Origin: Sphaerosporella brunnea
Lineage: Eukaryota; Ascomycota; Pezizomycetes; Pezizales; Pyronemataceae
Assembly (NCBI GenBank): GCA_008704415.1
Contig: VXIS01000003.1
Location: 1-64,000 of the forward strand
Length of the DNA: 64,000 nt
Direction of reading: 5' to 3'
Made by a program: the position numbers and the translations under genes. The notes below the pieces were generated by a model. It did no database searches. It saw only the letters and a list, made by a program, of their open reading frames with translations, and was not told the origin of the DNA. Positions within the stretch are counted from its first letter, which is position 1. Each line of letters opens with the position of its first letter. Below are positions 46,449 to 58,568 of the stretch, piece after piece.

Positions 46449-47640
46449 TCAGAAAGAAACCATAGTAAGTGTAATAATCTTACAACTTCTGGCTCTAGGA
46501 GTATTGCCATTCAACACTACCTTGCCTGGATCGTCAAGCCGAGTGCTCATGTTGATCGTGACTGCATTTTGGATGATGGTTTTGATCCAGTCAAGAACTT
46601 TCTTGCTGCGGCAAAAATTTCGTGTGATGATGAGAACGATTTGCCCGGTTTTGCTGTCAAATACGATAATGCTTTCTTGGTCCCTCACTATCTTCACCCA
46701 AGATCTGTCGTCCGTAGAGATCATAAGATCTTTGCGCTTTGCCCGATTGTCATAAAGCCTTGCCTGTTGAAAGTGTGCTCTCCACAAAGGACCCGTCTTC
46801 TCCGATTCCGAAACCCACAGATGTTTGGGTGGCCAAGGGGTTTTCGATTTAAGTAGATACAGAGTAGGCATAACCGACAAAAATTGTTCTCTCATGCCAC
46901 GATCCCAGTCTAAACCCAACGACCCTGCCAACTCTTGCTTTCCCTTTCGGTATTGGACACAAGCATGTCCACGATTCTTCAAGGCAGGGCTGTCAATAGT
47001 CAGCCCGCCAGGTCAAACCGGGCCCCACGGAGTGGGTCAGGTCAGGCCGATGATGCGAAAAGCCTGATAGGTTCGGCCCGGTGTATGAAAAGTCTGGATA
47101 TCTGATAGGCGCCGGGCGGCGCCGGGAACCCCTGGTCAAGGTCGGTTCGGTCAGCGGGCCGAACTCACGGCCACTCAAAGCGCTGAGGAGCGTAGCAAAA
47201 TTCATCAGGTCGAGCGTATGCTCAGTGACTTGGAACAGCGGGCGGCCGAGATTGATGGGTAGGGGATTAACGTTGAATCTGTATCTCCCTTTCGTTTTCT
47301 TTTTCTTGATCTCAGTGTAAGCAAAGATGATACCCCTGCCTGGCGGGCCCGCGGGGCGGCGGGTGTTCACCAGACCTGATGGGCACCTTCAATCGCCTGG
47401 GTCCCGTGCAAAACAGCCTCATCCAAACGAGCCGTAAGTTTCAAAGCTCGATTGAATCAAACGGGTTCAGACCTGCTCCAAAGCCGGACTGGCCGGACTT
47501 TTGACAGCCCGGCTTCAAGGTAGAGTACGACTTCGGAAAGAACTCGTGTTTGTCGCGAATTCTTTGCAAGACAGCGGACGAAAACTGGCCAGGAACAGTC
47601 GCCTGCTCCGAGTCCTTGGATCCCGGGCGATCCCCTCGCG
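46449..47640 (-). pseudogene. Conserved-looking coding exon split by a hAT MITE
   Basis: Minus-strand 46982-46449 is open and protein-like: MISTDDRSWVKIVRDQESII, VFDSKTGQIVLIITRNFC and MSTRLDDPGKVVLNGNT. Upstream of the MITE (46985-47512) the same frame, with the 8-bp duplication counted once, continues through 47513-~47640 as AVLQRIRDKHEFFPKSYSTL. One exon has therefore been interrupted. A GTAAGA donor (46478-46483, read on the minus strand) suggests the exon ends at 46484. The sequence recalls the N-terminal region of the repetitive Agaricomycete family whose C-terminal region may be at 25025-26122 (2OG dioxygenase-like). That link is tentative. No start codon was found. Confidence 0.45.
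46985..47512 (+). mobile_element. hAT MITE, copy 2
   Basis: The element begins CAGGGCTGTCAATAG and ends with the inverted ttttgacagcccgg. It is flanked by the perfect 8-bp duplication CTTCAAGG (46977-46984 and 47513-47520). It aligns to copy 1 (8750-9244) in the same orientation, and at 528 bp is slightly longer. It is non-coding and lies inside an open exon on the minus strand. Confidence 0.92.
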
Positions 47641-48030
47641 GTCTGGATGTCTGATAGGTGCCTCGGGGTGCGGGTTATTCCGCGATTTCCTTGGTGCCGA
47701 TAATGGTGCAACCTCTGATCGCACCAAGTGATCAAAACCCAAGCATTTGAGGATGGATATCAAAGTAGTGCTAGTTGTGCAGAGCAATTGTAGATTTTTC
47801 ACCCTAATTCTGACTGCTTCTTGGGGTTGTAGTGTTCTTTAAAGATGTTAGATACTTCAGGTGCCTGGCGGGCCCCCGGGCAGCTACATGTCGCGCTCCA
47901 TCCGGGGCCCGTGGGCACCTGAATCTCGGGCCAAGATGTCTGGTCCAAACGGGCCTCAATTGGAAAAGCCCGTTTAATTCAAATGGGTTCCGACCACGCC
48001 GAAAGCCGGACTGGCCAGGCTATTGGCACT
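47640..48030 (+). mobile_element. hAT MITE, degenerate copy 3
   Basis: It shares the ggatgtctgataggtgcc segment (47646-47663) and the right half from ggtgcctggcgggccc (47860) to ccggactggccagg (48007-48020) with the two complete copies. The middle (about 47690-47850) is unrelated, so the copy was invaded, recombined or rearranged. The left end and target duplication are not identifiable. Confidence 0.65.
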
Positions 48031-51000
48031 CCTAATCGAGAGCATTTCTAACAGGCTTGTCGAAAGCTTCGATTGTTCCAATAACCATGTCTACAATATT
48101 TCTAGAAATACATTAGCGACGATGTCCAACCACCTACGATGTCCAGTTCTCTACAAGTGCGCTGCCGACAGATATACTAGCAGGCCTAATATAGCCTGTG
48201 CACCGCGAGCTGCAAGAGCGCAGGTCTATGCAAAGCACGCTACCAATATGGATACTGCCAGCCCATTGGGAAGGAGGGGAAGGGGGTTCACCGCCGGATG
48301 TCCATTTCTTGGTTGTGGGTCTTCGGCAAGGGGCTATCAGTCTCGGGTGCACTGGCGGCAGCGGCCTTCTTTCCACGAGGCATTGTTTGTAGGTACGGCG
48401 AAACGTTGCCCGGAGGGATGTGGTGGGAGGCGGGGTTTTGCGGAGCGGAAGGACCGTCAAGAGGGGCTTAAAAAAGAGTGGGGGGGGGGGTAAGGGGTGG
48501 CAATGTAGGGGTCTAAGTCTATTCGGGGTTGGGCCCGGGGTGTCTATCTAGTCACTCGACACGTACCTAGCCCTTCACTATTCATCACTCGACCGCACAG
48601 GTGGATGCAGTGGCAGACGGAGTCGCGCGCAGCGGGTTGCGCACTCCGGACCCACCACTCTGAACATGATACCACGTGCATAGAGATATTGAACACGCCT
48701 GCCTTTACATGGAGTGGAGTACGCCACCTGTCCGTTGCCACTTGCACGATTCCGACCGGATCTCTTGTACCTATCCAAGCCGTTCGCAGAGTACCTGGCA
48801 CGGATGGGCAGGCGAATGCCCCACCAGGCCTCGACAACTATCAGCACGCCCGGGAACTCGCCCGGCTGTTTGTGCATACCGATGTGCAGTTCCGGAAGCC
48901 ACAGAACAACGCGGGAGATGGAATGGACGTGCCACAGTACGCATTCCGGCCGGGGCACAGAAATATAGCTCCTGGCCGTGAAACGCCCGGCAGTGGATGG
49001 AGGCAGTGGAAAGAACCTGGAACCACTACGGACAGCGCGTTTCAACGCGCCCATCAGATCACAGGGAACCACCGGTCGCACCCCGCACCCGCCGTCGTCG
49101 TCTTAAGCATCCAGCAATTCGTCGCATAAAGCGGGAGAGACTGCGTGCAGCTGAAACAGAGAGATGGTATAGGCAGATTGAGGCGGCCATGGGAGACCCT
49201 CCCGTGATTGTGTTCAACGACGTTGAGGCATGGATGGTCCGACCCCCGCGCCGGGTTTAACGGATCTACTGGTCTGGTGGTGGATGGCATGTACCGGCGC
49301 AGCTGTCGTTTCGATGAGGTGACCGCCCGGATGAGGATGGCGACCAGTAGGTGGTCTGTCATGATCGTTTGCGGAAGTATACAGACAATAACCCTGATTG
49401 CATAGAGAACGGAGGCGGACGGCAGCCGCTACATGCAGCGCACTACTGTCACCACAGCAGCCGGCTACAGCACATGGACATGAGTGCGATACTCTGGGAG
49501 GGTTTAGTTTAGCAGTAGCATTAAAAGTTCGCGGTAGTAGAAGTATGCAGTATCAATATTAACGCCGGTGAATTTCGAGTTGCACCACCACTTTCAATCT
49601 ATTACATCACACCACGGTACAACGCATCTTATCAAACTTGCAGCGGCGAGAATCGCGGAACCTGCGTTGCCAGGGGAGAGTCACCTCGCGTGAAGTGACA
49701 ACAGGGCCTACAAGGCTGATATACCGAAGCGCTGCGGTGACTCGATGGTTGCAGGCGTCGGTCAATGACCGAGAAGGACAGGCCGACGGGATACCGAGTC
49801 GACACACGCCTGTAGATCCAGGAACCCACCCCTACACCCCGCGGTTCCAGGACACCGCACAAGAAAGGTTAAAGATCCCCGGCCCGCCTCGGCAAACACC
49901 CGCACCTGGCCAATCTAGTCTTTTGGGCATCGTGTAAGGGGATTACGGACGATAGGGCCAGGTACGCGGACAATAATCACGCGAGATGATAAGACACCGC
50001 GCTGACGAGGCAACGCTGCAGGGTGCCGTCAGCTTTACGGCACAGGCTGCCAGTACGCCGAGATACCTACTGGCGGTGAGTAACGGCTACAGGTGCCCTT
50101 GGACCCCGCATACGCCAAAGAATGTTCGGATGGCTGCACCCCACCTTCAGCCAGCCACCCGCCTTGTCGAAGCTCGCTCGGCGTTTTCTATCCAGGATTC
50201 TCTATCGGCGCGCCTGGCTTCTGTGCTGCACGAGACATGGTTGCCAAGCGACCCTCGTGGCGCGGCCGGGTGCGGTCGCGGTCATACGCCACTCTTCGCG
50301 CCGTCCGTTCTCCATGCCGTCGTCTGCCACGTCCTTGTCTCCCGGGCACCAGCAGGGTCAGTGGACCCGTCCATGTCGCGCTTGGCTATCCGCATGAGCA
50401 GCCCTTCCCCGCCATCCTGTGTTTGTCTATTCAATCATCGCGTTTCACCTCTCGCCTCTCGACATTCGCCGGACAAAAGCTGGTTTCTGGCTTAATGGCT
50501 CCCAGTGCATTTAGACCTTGATATTTGCCTCGGTCTCAGCTGACTCGTGCCTCCTCCCAGCGCGATTTCCAGATTGGGGGTAACCAGGTAATTCGTAAAC
50601 AGATGCGTATGATTAATCCCCTGGACCAAGAACCTACCATGCTCGAAGTAAGGACGTAACCAAACCGCGGCCTTAACAGCGGCCGGTATGACTGTCAACA
50701 GCATATGACGCTTTTGCGATGAAGCGTTATCTGTTGGTACGGAATCTTGTAGTTTCCGTTGGCTGCCCGCCACACCAGCAGATATCCAACGCTGTCTTTG
50801 GCTGCCCAAATCAACACGCGACGTGCCTGCGCCACATTCACCCTTGACATCCGACACCCGACTTCCCCCACAACGAAAGAACTATAAAACTCCAGCCTTC
50901 CAGCCCGAGATTCACAGCAAAGATCTTGAGGCCGGTACCTTGTAAACACCATCGCAGGAACTCACAACACAAGTGGCTCCGGCACATCCACATTTTTCGA

Positions 51001-52209
51001 GAGCTCACGAGCGACGTTGTGATAGCCATTGGAAACGCCTCCAATCGGTTTCGTTGTCCAGACAAGGAGGTGTTGTATCGACAACAGTACCGGACGCTGT
51101 TTCCGCGGACATAGACGCGGGTCACAATTTATCACGACTTGATATTGCACCAGGGTAACGAACCTTTAAAAGCTGGATTCACAATCGACGTCGGCGGCGA
51201 TGGAAACACCGCCAGTCCCGGCGTGACATGGCCATCAACGTAATCTACATTGCGCGTTCCAAACACGGGGGAGGCGTATAAACCATCAACATCCGTTCCA
51301 TTAAGCAGCACAGCATGCGTAAACGCGGCGGAGAAATACCGCACGGCGCAAGTCGCCTTCTGCAGCTGGCTTGTCTCGATGTGCCGAGGGTGCGTCGCTG
51401 TGGATACACCTTGCGAGATTTCAGACACAATGCTGGTGGTTGCTGGCGCAGAGGCCGTCGTTCACAATGCACCCGGCGAGTGCCAGGGTAAATAACCGCC
51501 AGCAGCCTTTTTCTGTAGGCTAAGCTAATGGGCCTTTGTGCCCGGTACCCTTGAGATGGTGATCATGTTTGTCGCCGCTCGACCGCCCAACGCAGGACGA
51601 CGATATAGTACGTAGGGGTGGCGCGGCACCAAAAGTGGACGCTACGGCATGACGTGAGGGTATCTTACATCAACAGCACTGCGGCGACGTGAAGTTAGCG
51701 TCAATGTCGGCGAGTGCGATACTGTAATTCGCGCGCGGCGGTGATTAATTACGATTCCTTTGTTTTGTTTGCTTCCCCTAGCTATGCCCAACACCGCCGC
51801 CCCAACCCACCGATAACTCCTTCGAACACCAATTTTTTGTAGTTTTGTTTCCATATAGCTTCACTGCCACCACCTTCCAGGCGATGCTATCCGTCTCAGC
51901 CGCAGCCCCGTTTCCCGGATCGTCCTCCGCATAGCCAACCCATAACTGCCTCCTCCGAACTGTTTTGTTTCCATATAGCTCTACTGCCACCACCTGTCCG
52001 TCTTTGCCTCACTCCGACCCGCGCCCCACCCCCCGCCCACCGCCTCCTACCACCCCCCACCCCTCCCTGCCCACCCATCGCCCGTGCTCATAGCGTCCGT
52101 GGGCACTTAACCGCAAAAAAACCGTCAAGTCCAGTGAAAGGTATCCACCTGCCGGGGTTCTGATACTTGCAACTGTCCTCAAAATGCCGATTCCTTTCCG
52201 CGTGGCGCA
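48031..52209. other. Intergenic, unresolved frames
   Basis: Long overlapping frames exist at 48578-49129 (both strands), 48997-49260 (plus), 49986-50521 (plus) and 51428-51132 (minus). They disagree on strand and frame and match no family I know. A ~120-bp tandem duplication is listed at 51778-51998. Confidence 0.4.
51778..51998. repeat. ~120-bp tandem duplication
   Basis: The segment ending gttttgtttccatatagct..actgccaccacct occurs at 51841-51876 and again at 51962-51996, a period of 121 bp. The preceding atagccaac..ataactcct..cgaac blocks also correspond. On the minus strand the two copies create repeated VAVxLYGNKT-type frames. Confidence 0.7.
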
Positions 52210-54548
52210 TCATCGCCCGCCGAGTCCATCAATCTGCGCTTGACATGCATCGATCATGCGCTGCCATAGATCGCCCTCCTCATCGGGGGAGGTGGGTGAA
52301 TAATCGATGCAGTATCCAGGGGGGTACAGTGTGTCCCTCCACTGCTCCAGAAGCGGTCCCAAAGCGTCGTACATATCGTCGTCCAGGACGCCGAGACAGC
52401 GCTTCTCGAATGAATGCGGGCTCTGCACGAAGCCCGCCTTCATGACCGCCATCAGCGAGAAGTCGCGGTACAGCATGTTGTCGCAGGCGTCGAAAATTGA
52501 CTTTACGCGTTGGTGCCGCAGCTCTGTTGGCGATCCGTCCCCGGCTGGTACCGTGTAGTATGTGGCTATCCAGAGGAGGACATAGAAGAAGCTCTCGAGG
52601 TCGTGGCGGAAGCAATGCGGGTTGCCGCTGAGCAGGCCGGGGGCCATGAAGTCCTGCGTACCTGTGCGATGCGAGGCGCCAGTTGCCTGTGTCCTCTCGC
52701 GGCGGATAGCCAGATCGAGGTCTATCAACACGCCCTTGCCAGGACGGGAGGAGTCATCGTCGATCAGGATGTTGAATAGCGACACATCGCGATGCAGGAT
52801 CTGGTGTGTGTTGTACAGCGTGCGGTGACCTGGAGATTCGAAATGTTAGCGGCACGAAAATACGAGATCAAACGGCGATTACCCCTGATTGCATCGCGCA
52901 ATGCCTCGAACAGTTCTGTGATGGTGGTAAAGGTATCGATCGCGCGGCCGAAGGGAGTCATCACAAGGCGGCTGAAGATGCGGTTGTTGCAGGTGGGGGA
53001 GGGTTCGTCATGTTTGAAGCGCTTCGATTCTGACTGTTCTTCGGTGGTCGATCGACGCTTCTTGCCGCGAGTGAGGGGCTGGGTGCATACAGGTGGCGCC
53101 ATGCTCGTCGGTTTGCTGCTGCAGGGAGGACGTGGGATACTACCGCAACCGCGCCGGACGGTGGTGATGATGTCGACAGGCTTACCATCCTCGGTGTGAT
53201 CTGCATACCCGACATATTCAGGGAGCCCGAGGTCAAGATCCGCCTGGCGGTCTGATCGCTGCATCGAAGAGATTATGTCGCACTCGGAGGGACGTTCCGC
53301 CGCGCGCCACTGGTCTTTGACGACGTACGGCCAACGCGCATCGGGTGCAGATGCCGACTTCGAAGACTCGGGGTAATCGCGCGCCTTCCAACATACACTT
53401 CCCCGCGTCACGATCGAACGTCGATTGAATAGAGGACACGGGTCGATCTCCAGCTTTGCCGGGAGCGATCCATCGACCGGGCCCAGCGGAGTGTATAGGT
53501 ACGGTCGAGAGGTGGAGGGCGACCGACGAGGAGGCGCGATTGCGAGTGCATGGGCCACTGTGGGGTCGTAGGGTCGCTCGACACCGTTCCACAGCCACTT
53601 GATCGAAGGATCAAACCCCACCGCTGTCGAATCCATCAGGGCGTAACGGCACACCACGCGCAGAAACAACTCAGGTTCAGCGTTGATGTCGATCAGCCGG
53701 GAAGTGGTCGCGCCGGAGCGATCGAACAGCCACGCACGTAGGTTCTGTCCGCACAACGTGAAAGAATGGACCCAGCGCCGGCTCGGCTGCGCGTTGAAAA
53801 TCTCTCGGACGTAGTTCGCCAGCTGGGCCAGGGTTGAGTCCGAATCCGATTCGTCCGGATTGGCTTTCAGCTCGCCGATGACGCGGATGGTTCGCCAGTC
53901 GTAACGGTTCCGACGAAGGGTGATGAAGTCGAGTTTGAAATCAGGAGCGGGCAGGGCAGGCGCGTTTGGGATGTAAGTTGAAATGAGGAGGTCTGTTTTG
54001 CGCCGGCAGTCACCGCCTCGAATGAGAAGGCTATTGGAAGGCACGTAAGGGTAGGAGCGAACACCCGCGTTGGCGTTGAGCTGGCGCAGCAGAACATTGT
54101 CGACAGTGTTCTGGAAGAACGCGAGCACGTTGCCCTCGTTCGGAATCGCTGGCCACGATCTCCAGCGAGATGTGCTTCGATCGTAGATGGAGGCATCGAC
54201 AGCCCAGTCGAAGAGCTCACGTATGTCGTCCGACGCGGGAAAGAACGCGTCCTCGAAGCCATGCACGTCGCGCGAAACACGACCAGCCAACTCTGCGAGA
54301 AGCAGCGGATCCATTTCGTCGCGCCTCGCGTTGGAGGGCATCTGGTCGGGCCCGGACGATGTGAAGCGTTGCCCGGTGGAGGTTTGCGATGCACGAAGGC
54401 GCTGGCCATCGCTGTTGGTGGTGACGGGGGTGTGATCGATGGGGTGGATGGAGGAGTTCTTCGGTCGGGCGGGCGTGGTAGGAAGCGCGCGCGAGGCATC
54501 GGAAGAGACGCGCGAAGCGTTGCGCAGCGAGCGTCGAGTCGGAGGCAT
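52210..54548 (-). CDS. FunK1-type fungal protein kinase
   Basis: I predict complement(52210..52829, 52883..54548), 761 residues. The start is the ATG at 54546-54548 (MPPTRRSLRN); codons upstream in the frame have no ATG. The 53-bp intron 52830-52882 (GTAATC donor, GCTAAC branch site, CTCCAG acceptor, phase 1) joins the frames so that ALRDAIRG leads into HRTLYNTHQILHRDVSL. The N-terminal ~350 residues are the FunK1-specific domain (GELKAN, LANYVREIF, LIDINAEPELFLRVV). The kinase part has a VVKDQW lysine near 409, catalytic LHRDVSLFNIL near 570, IDLDLA in place of DFG near 592, and DLESFFYVLLWIA, typical of the family (Pkinase_fungal). The core residues are present, so activity is plausible. 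FunK1 genes are greatly expanded in Agaricomycetes; the substrate is unknown. Close to full length for the family. Confidence 0.9.
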
Positions 54549-56852
54549 GTTGGCGTGGGTTGGGTGTTTTTGGTGTCGAGAAGATGATGCCGTGTTGGTG
54601 AGTGTTGTGGTTGTATACCCGATGTACACAAACAATGTGTTGCGGGGGCAACAGCCGCACCACCTAAGCGAGCCAGGATCTTATCTTATCTTATCGGTCG
54701 CAATGTTTAGTCATCCGTAACCAGTCGGATCAGTCAGCAGCTGAGTCGTTGCGCGCTATACTGCAACCGGCAACAGTTACGTTTCCGATCCGCGAGAAGC
54801 AAGACGGGTGTATATAAATGTCGGACTTCTGACGACACTCCGACAAACTCACGCCGCGCGCTGTGCAAGCCTAGCCATGGCAGTGTCTATGCGAGACACG
54901 ATACCGGCGGCTGTCGATGTTGTGATAGGCCTCCGCACCTCAACAACCGCTCAAGTTGTGGTGGACCGAGTTTTGCGCAGGCCGCTCTCAGTTATTCCCC
55001 CTCGTCGTTAAAAAACCTGGCCTCAACGCCTCTTTCGCCGCGCCTCAGTCGACGTTCTTTGGCTGACCGCCTCTAAGGATAAGGTTGGGTGGAGAGTGCA
55101 ACCCGCGCCGCCGTGATTGATGGTGGTCGCTGAGTGGTGGACTGGCGGAACGCGATCGGGCCATGGAGGACGGTGCATACCGTGGACCAATCATTTCATG
55201 GAAACTGACGTTTCAACTGCGATTTCCTTGTTTCATGGTGATAGTAGATTGCCATGAAACGCTAGAATTCGAGCGTCGCAGGATCGCTTAGCCCGCCAGC
55301 GCAAATGAACGCTGGCCCAAATCAAAATCTACCGCTATACCATGATACCGGCGACACGTGGAGGCCGTCGAGCGTCGGCATCGTGGTATGACCGCAGGAG
55401 GAGCATTCAGACCTGCATTGTGAACATCACCAATTATGCAACCGCTCAGATCCACGCAGATCAACGGTGGACACCTTGTCGATGGCCAATTTCCTTTTGC
55501 TGCAGCGATGGTATTGATACATCAAAGACACCACTATTTTATCGTCCATTCTTCCGAACGCACACTGAAGCCTAGCTCTTATCTACACATAACGTGCTTG
55601 GCCCGTGACGTCCTGACCTTAACCTTAGTACCGACATACCGCGGAGAGACGCTGCCTCTGAGAACGAATATAACGTAGCCGCGCTTCTGATTTTTCAGGT
55701 CTCAGTAACTCTCCGTGTTGTCTTCGGGAGTGAGTTTCAAGGGGCTCTGAGAGAGACCCAGGCCCCGCTGGGCGTTTGCGGATGTATGTGAGACGTGGTT
55801 CATTGCGGATGATATTTTTGACCTCCAAAGGGTTCCTTAAACTCAGTGACGATTTGTTTTGAAATGCTGGGTTCTGCCACTTCACATTGGTCGACGTAGG
55901 CACGGAGCATGACTCCGACGGATTGAACTGACAGCATGCTAGCATCGACAAGCTGTACCTGCCCATTATAGCCAACCAATCAACATCTCAGGCCTTTGCT
56001 CGCCGTATTTACCGACCCCTATTAGCATTCGCCAACCTTCAAATTTGAACCCATCGACCGCAGACATGAGGTTTTGGACCTAGTCAGGTGTTGACGCGAC
56101 CGCCGCATTGATCGTGGCAAAGTGATGAGGAAAGAATGTCGTCACCGACGGCTGTTGCGGTTTGTGTACATCACGAAATCCTGAGTCTGCGCATACCGCA
56201 TCTCGAAAGTCTACCGATACTGTCACCGCCAGGGTAGGGGGCACAATACAAGTCATCAACCATATCTCGGGACCTGACCGTCGTGGTTTTCTTCGTTCAA
56301 ATCCTTCCACTGCCAAACCGGGGACCGCACCAAGATGAACACCTCATACGTACTCTAACCACATTCACTACCCTAAATCCAGCGGAACGTTGCTGATTGG
56401 CCGGACGCATGCAGCACCAAATGAACTATAGCGAGGCCATGAGTGCCAGCGAAGGTATGTGTGGTTCAATGACAACATCGATGCGCTCCCCTCCGCGTCT
56501 ACACATGCAACTCAAATACGTCGCAACCAGACGCTATGTTTAACCATGGATTCGTCACTCAGTGGCGCACAGGTGGCACGTCTGGTTCGGCATCCTTCCT
56601 CACGAGTGACGTCTACTGGTGGCATGACCACGGTTTAATACATGGTTACATGGCATGCTCATATACGCCATATTCTAGTGATATTCGGGTCTACCACTGC
56701 GGCGTGGACTGTTTGAAAGATTGGCCTTGCGGTGAAGCTCCCGCGGGAGTTTACATCTCAGAGTCAAAATAACGCGATTGCTGTTGTACTGATGTTCCGG
56801 ATGGTCTCCGCCGGGCAGCCGTCGTTAGGATACAAGCAGGGCAGTTGGTGTT
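54549..56852. other. Intergenic, no supported gene
   Basis: The first ~100 bp on the minus-strand side are the FunK1 leader. Beyond that only small frames occur. One at 56536-56772 (78 codons, with WWHDHGLIHGYMACSY) is protein-like but unplaced. No repeat edge was seen before 56853. Confidence 0.45.
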
Positions 56853-56859
56853 AGTTACA

Positions 56860-58561
56860 ACGGCATATGTCCAGCATACCACCCCGAAACCTGCGAAAAG
56901 AGCAGGATACCACCAAATTTTTCAGTTGTCCAGGATACCACAACATGAGCGATCACCAATTCCGTGAACCTCAACTCCAGTTGACTGTAGAGCCTCCTCC
57001 ACTCCATCGCCGCATCCTCTGGGCGTACGACCCCCTGCACCTCATCTCTCCACCCGGCGGACGTACCAACCCTATCGCCTTGCGAAGACCCCCCTCCCCC
57101 CCAAGCACCTACACTGATCTCGCTGGTCCTGCTACTTCCCTTACCCGCGTGTCGGCATTTTACGCGTTGAGATGGCAACAGTGTATCAGGGGCCCGGATG
57201 GGTTTTGTCAAGCGCTGATGTTGCTCACAAGAAGAAGCTTCGCGAGGTTCGGACCAGTTTGATTGGCGGGATAGACGGCGTTTCGACGCTTGGCCGACAG
57301 AAGACACTGTGCATCAACCGCAATAACATCCCAAGAAGGCGCTTCGCTGAAACGCGGTACTCCCAATCACATCGGAGTGAATGAACTCCCCCCGACAAGA
57401 ATCGCATCTACAGCAACCCTTTTATATGCACAGTGGTAATCTTCAGGGTGAGGCAGCTTTTGTAGTGGTCAAGATAGTGTAAATTAGAGGAGCTCGGGTC
57501 CTTGCAACCCCCGCGATCGCTATGGGTTCATATAGTGCGGTTACTTGTTTTTTTATTGTCGTGCGACTCACCAAACGATAACAAGCCCAACAAAACTTAC
57601 ATGTGTTGGAAGAGCAAAAGATCAACCAGCGCCCGAGGACCATCCGGGTAAGTAACGGAGTCTCTACGCTGTGGGATCGATCCCCAAGCTTGCTAGGCTT
57701 GTAACCCCGCGGAAGTCGGGTAACTACCGATGAACCTACCGATTTCACCGGGAATTGAACTGTCTTCCTTCCGCGCTCAGGACTGGTTTCATTTAGGGAG
57801 CGTCCCCCCAACTACACCACGAGCATCTGGGCTGAAATTGTGTCGGTTAAGAAGATGATCTACGGCGGCAATATCAAATGCCCGCGCAGGTATCACTGTA
57901 AATATGGTTCAGCAGCAGCAATGCCTGGGTAACCGCGCCTGGGATGCAGTAGGCTCATATGCAGTGGGTTCGAACCTTCTGAGCGTGACAGTCCAAAGCA
58001 ACGTGCTGGAGGCAGGGGAGTTGTTCAGCACTTTTCAGGACTTCAAGGCGAGAATATCCCCGCCCCGCCGGGCTGCCGTCGCAGGATTTGGTGTGCGCTT
58101 CGATCGGTAAGACCGCAAGAAGAATTTTGTCGTCTGCCGAGCCTCAAACGAGTGCGTCTTCAAAGTTTACCCATGTTGGAAGCCGCTGCATGAAAACGTT
58201 CGAGTTACAAAGGTTATCGCAACACCCACGTTGCGCGTGCGGACCGCCCAACCGTCCCGGATTCAGTCAGCCAGCACTCGTTTTTGAAGACATCCGTACC
58301 GATGCGCCTGTCAGGCCACCCAGATCATCACACCTGAGCAGGTACAAGAAGCGGTCCAGATGCAGTTGAGCACGACAATGAAGTGACGCGCAGCGTATAA
58401 GGGGCAGAAGGCGCTTCATGGCTAACCATGGAAACCACCGTGAACAGAGGATTACTGTAGCTTACGCTCGCCTTATGTTGTGGTATCCTGGACAACTCAA
58501 ACGTTCGGTGGTACGCTGCTCTTTTCACAGGTTTCGGGGTGGTATGCTGGACATATGCCGT
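56860..58561. mobile_element. TIR DNA element of 1.7 kb
   Basis: The termini are inverted repeats about 90 bp long (56860-56955 and 58470-58561) starting ACGGCATATGTCCAGCATAC, with high identity. The element is flanked by the direct repeat AGTTACA (56853-56859 and 58562-58568), 7 bp, or 8 bp if one terminal base is excluded. No transposase domain is recognisable inside; the open frames at 56867-57262 and nearby match nothing. A SINE (57595-57838) lies inside. The superfamily is open: a 7-8-bp duplication would fit hAT-, P- or KDZ-like groups. Confidence 0.8.
57595..57838 (-). mobile_element. tRNA-derived SINE, copy 2
   Basis: Read on the minus strand it begins TTTCAGCCCAGATGCTCG and carries a pol III A box TGGTGTAGTTGG (57808-57819) and a B box GTTCAATTCC (57751-57760). 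Then comes a non-tRNA body and an end TTTTGCTCTTCCAACACATG. It is very similar to copy 3 at 63734-63973, so both are recent. It sits inside the TIR element at 56860-58561. No target duplication was found by eye. Confidence 0.8.
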
Positions 58562-58568
58562 AGTTACA

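Noticed and set aside
48578..49129. Overlapping long frames on both strands
   Set aside because: Strand and frame cannot be decided and no motif is recognised, so no gene is called.
57595..57838. Functional tRNA genes at the A/B boxes
   Set aside because: No cloverleaf with proper anticodon and acceptor stems could be drawn, and the unit is dispersed with a shared non-tRNA tail, so a SINE fits better.
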